Assembly (NCBI GenBank): GCA_964494805.1
Contig: CAZBST010000009.1
Coordinates: 24,809-88,808, forward strand
Direction of reading: 5' to 3'
DNA length: 64,000 nt
DNA from: CAIYOL01 sp964494805
GTDB lineage: Bacteria; Planctomycetota; Phycisphaerae; Sedimentisphaerales; Anaerobacaceae
How positions within the stretch are numbered: the stretch's first letter is position 1; the number at the start of each line of letters is the position of its first letter. The notes below the pieces were generated by a model, which was not told the origin of the DNA, searched no databases, and saw only the letters and a list, made by a program, of their open reading frames with translations. Both the position numbers and the translations under genes were made by a program. This document shows positions 62,417-64,000 of the stretch, one piece after another.

Positions 62417-63334
62417 ATGAATACGAGAGTTTTCAAATTGTCCCCCAAAAATCCTATCATTTCTCCGTTAGACCTGCCGTTTCAGGCAGCAGCGGTACTC
62501 AATCCTGGTGCCACCGAGCAGGCGGATGAGGTTGTCTTGCTGCTTCGTATCGAAGACCACGTTGGGTTCTCAAATCTCCATATCGCACGCAGTAAAAATG
62601 GCGTAACCGATTGGAAAGTCGACCCGAAACCAATGCTTGCCTACGGTGAGCAAGGCTGGCATTACGAAGAATGGGGATGCGAAGATGGACGAATTACCTA
62701 TATAGAAGAAGATAAATGCTGGTATATTACTTATACTGCCTATTCCCCTAAAGGTGCAGCAGTAGCGCTGGCAAGGAGTTATGATCTTGTAAAAGCTGAA
62801 CGAATCGGACTTATCTTGTCGCCCAGTAACAAAGATGCGGTTCTCTTTCCCAGAAAATTTGATGGTAGATGGGCTGTACTCCATCGTCCGGATGCTGGTG
62901 GTGATGAACATATCTGGTCAGTCTACTCACCTGACTTAGTACACTGGGGCGAGCCTCATTCGGTGTTATCTGAAGAAGGTGGAGCAGCATGGGATAATAT
63001 TAAGGTCGGTGCAGGAGCGCCTCCTATTCTCGTTAAAGGGGGCTGGCTGCTTATTTATCATGGTGTTAAGGGTTATGGAGGCCACCTGGTTTATCGTGTC
63101 GGTGTGGCTTTACTGGACAAGGATAAACCTTACAAGGTTATTGCCCGGTCTCGTAAATGGATATTCCAAGCCGAGGCTCCGTATGAGCTTTCCGGTTTAA
63201 CACCAAACGTTGTTTTCCCAACAGGACTTTTACTTCGCGGTGATGAATTGTGGATGTACTATGGAGCTGCTGACACTTGTACATGTCTGGCTACAGCTAA
63301 GCTTGACCATTTGCTGTCAATATTGGAAGACTGA
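62417..63334 (+). CDS. Glycoside hydrolase family 130 protein
   Basis: A 305-residue five-bladed beta-propeller. Repeats FQAAAVLNPGATEQADEVVL, GWHYEEWGCEDGRITYIEED (the catalytic Asp of GH130 lies in the E-D-G/P-R segment), YHGVKGYGGHLVYRVGVAL and VVFPTGLLLRGDELWMYYGA are typical. Members are phosphorylases or hydrolases acting on beta-1,4- or beta-1,2-mannosides. It may recover mannose 1-phosphate for the hexomutase upstream, and the GT4 at 36149 could be the opposing synthase (inference). AAGGTG precedes the ATG. Confidence 0.92.
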   Translation: MNTRVFKLSPKNPIISPLDLPFQAAAVLNPGATEQADEVVLLLRIEDHVGFSNLHIARSKNGVTDWKVDPKPMLAYGEQGWHYEEWGCEDGRITYIEEDKCWYITYTAYSPKGAAVALARSYDLVKAERIGLILSPSNKDAVLFPRKFDGRWAVLHRPDAGGDEHIWSVYSPDLVHWGEPHSVLSEEGGAAWDNIKVGAGAPPILVKGGWLLIYHGVKGYGGHLVYRVGVALLDKDKPYKVIARSRKWIFQAEAPYELSGLTPNVVFPTGLLLRGDELWMYYGAADTCTCLATAKLDHLLSILED

Positions 63335-63680
63335 TATTGCTGGAAAGCGATAACACGTTAATAGCCACCGACCAACCGCAACGGTCTTATATCACCCGGA
63401 TTATATATCTGATAGTCTTCAGAAGAAACTTGGAACCACAATCCAACTCCCAGCTTTGTTGACTAACATTTTTGACAACCACTATTTGTTGAAGTTATCT
63501 AGTCTGCTCTTCGCGTATCATTGTCAAGGCTACGATGGTAATATATACCCGTTAACTAACAACATGATGCCTTCAGATGTTAAGGTGTGTCTGTTTTAGC
63601 CTTAAAAGCTGAGGATTAGACAAATTAATAAAGTCTTTAGATATATATAATAAATACACAAAGCTATAATATTCATACGA
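63335..63680. other. Intergenic stretch, no gene seen
   Basis: AT-rich DNA between GH130 and the recombinase remnant. No open frame, hairpin with T tract, or promoter is convincing. It may be decayed sequence of the former integrated element. Confidence 0.5.
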
Positions 63681-63878
63681 ATGGCTTTAAGTAACTGGTT
63701 CACAAATGGGATGAGCGAGCATGATGTGAAGACTCTCGCAGGCCACTCGAGTTTCGCCACTACCCATGAATTTTGTCTGGCAGTAGTGGATGATTTGGTG
63801 GACCGTGCCAGGCAGGCAACTGCCCAGAGTAACGGCGAAAACTGTTGCAGATGCTTTTTGAGCTCTGAGAAGGATTGA
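63681..63878 (+). pseudogene. C-terminal remnant of a tyrosine recombinase
   Basis: Sixty-five codons match only the end of the catalytic domain: GMSEHDVKTLAGHSSFATTH, with the conserved G-H near the end, then EFCLAVVDDLVDRARQA. The catalytic Tyr expected at EFYLAV is Cys here, and the Arg and first His/Lys regions are missing. It therefore cannot recombine DNA. It lies 47 bases before tRNA-Arg, a usual integration target, and so marks an old insertion. Confidence 0.7.
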
Positions 63879-63924
63879 CAGTGCGTGCAAAAAGTTGTTA
63901 TATTGAAAACAGTTAAGACTTAAG

Positions 63925-63998
<74 letters not shown>

Positions 63999-64000
63999 TT

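Overview
This window looks like a chromosomal segment of a Gram-negative planctomycete, probably from the Phycisphaerae/Sedimentisphaerales side. That is an inference from three things: two surface or secreted proteins end in dockerin-like D-x-N-x-D repeats, the ADP-heptose and lipid A genes show an LPS outer membrane, and short interspersed repeats of a kind I associate with such genomes occur several times. No rRNA is present to confirm it.

Region by region. (1) 1-2.8 kb: a two-component pair (sensor kinase cut by the window edge, OmpR-type regulator), a repeat-rich spacer and NAD(P)HX epimerase. (2) 2.8-10.4 kb: a membrane-anchored coiled-coil protein ending in a BRCT-like domain, a dockerin-type secreted protein, a HAD phosphatase with a broken relative of its 3' end nearby, and two tandem polytopic GT-C-like proteins that share a 417-bp identical tract. 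(3) 10.4-16.3 kb: pseudouridine synthase, L28 and gatC-gatA-gatB. The gat operon is interrupted by an island holding a GxxExxY gene and a HEPN/AbiU2-like gene, bordered by copies of a 31-bp repeat. (4) 16.3-25.4 kb: a tight leftward operon for LPS inner core and lipid A (lpxK, hldE, gmhA, gmhB, a GT9-LPS kinase fusion, a GT4, plsY), preceded by isocitrate dehydrogenase. (5) 25.5-27.9 kb: an AT-rich three-gene cassette of HEPN protein, stand-alone receiver and Cys-rich histidine kinase. It is my best candidate for an undescribed conflict or signalling system. (6) 28-31.8 kb: a possible structured RNA, tRNA-Lys, two related small proteins and a DUF362 protein. (7) 32-35.7 kb: a uronate (pectin/alginate type) catabolic operon of DUF4861, kduI, kduD and a KDPG-aldolase-like gene, then a small terminal-inverted-repeat element beside tRNA-Ser. 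(8) 36.1-63.3 kb: a large stress and energy island with GT4, acetate kinase, RpiB, M50 protease with CBS domains, a radical SAM protein resembling tetraether synthase, HtrA, three six-BON-domain proteins, a NarL-type regulator with its multi-PAS kinase, transaldolase, phosphoketolase, phosphohexomutase, a P3A proton ATPase and a GH130 enzyme. (9) The right end holds a decayed tyrosine recombinase beside tRNA-Arg.

How they may work together: in region 8 phosphoketolase, acetate kinase, transaldolase, RpiB and the hexomutase can form a phosphoketolase shunt that makes ATP from sugar phosphates. The proton pump, HtrA, M50 protease and BON proteins would look after the envelope, and the PAS kinase and NarL regulator could control the set. 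A motif containing AATTCCCCTATTTC lies, in the sense direction, upstream of three transcription units there (near 37.67, 48.51 and 53.07 kb), which suggests a shared regulon.
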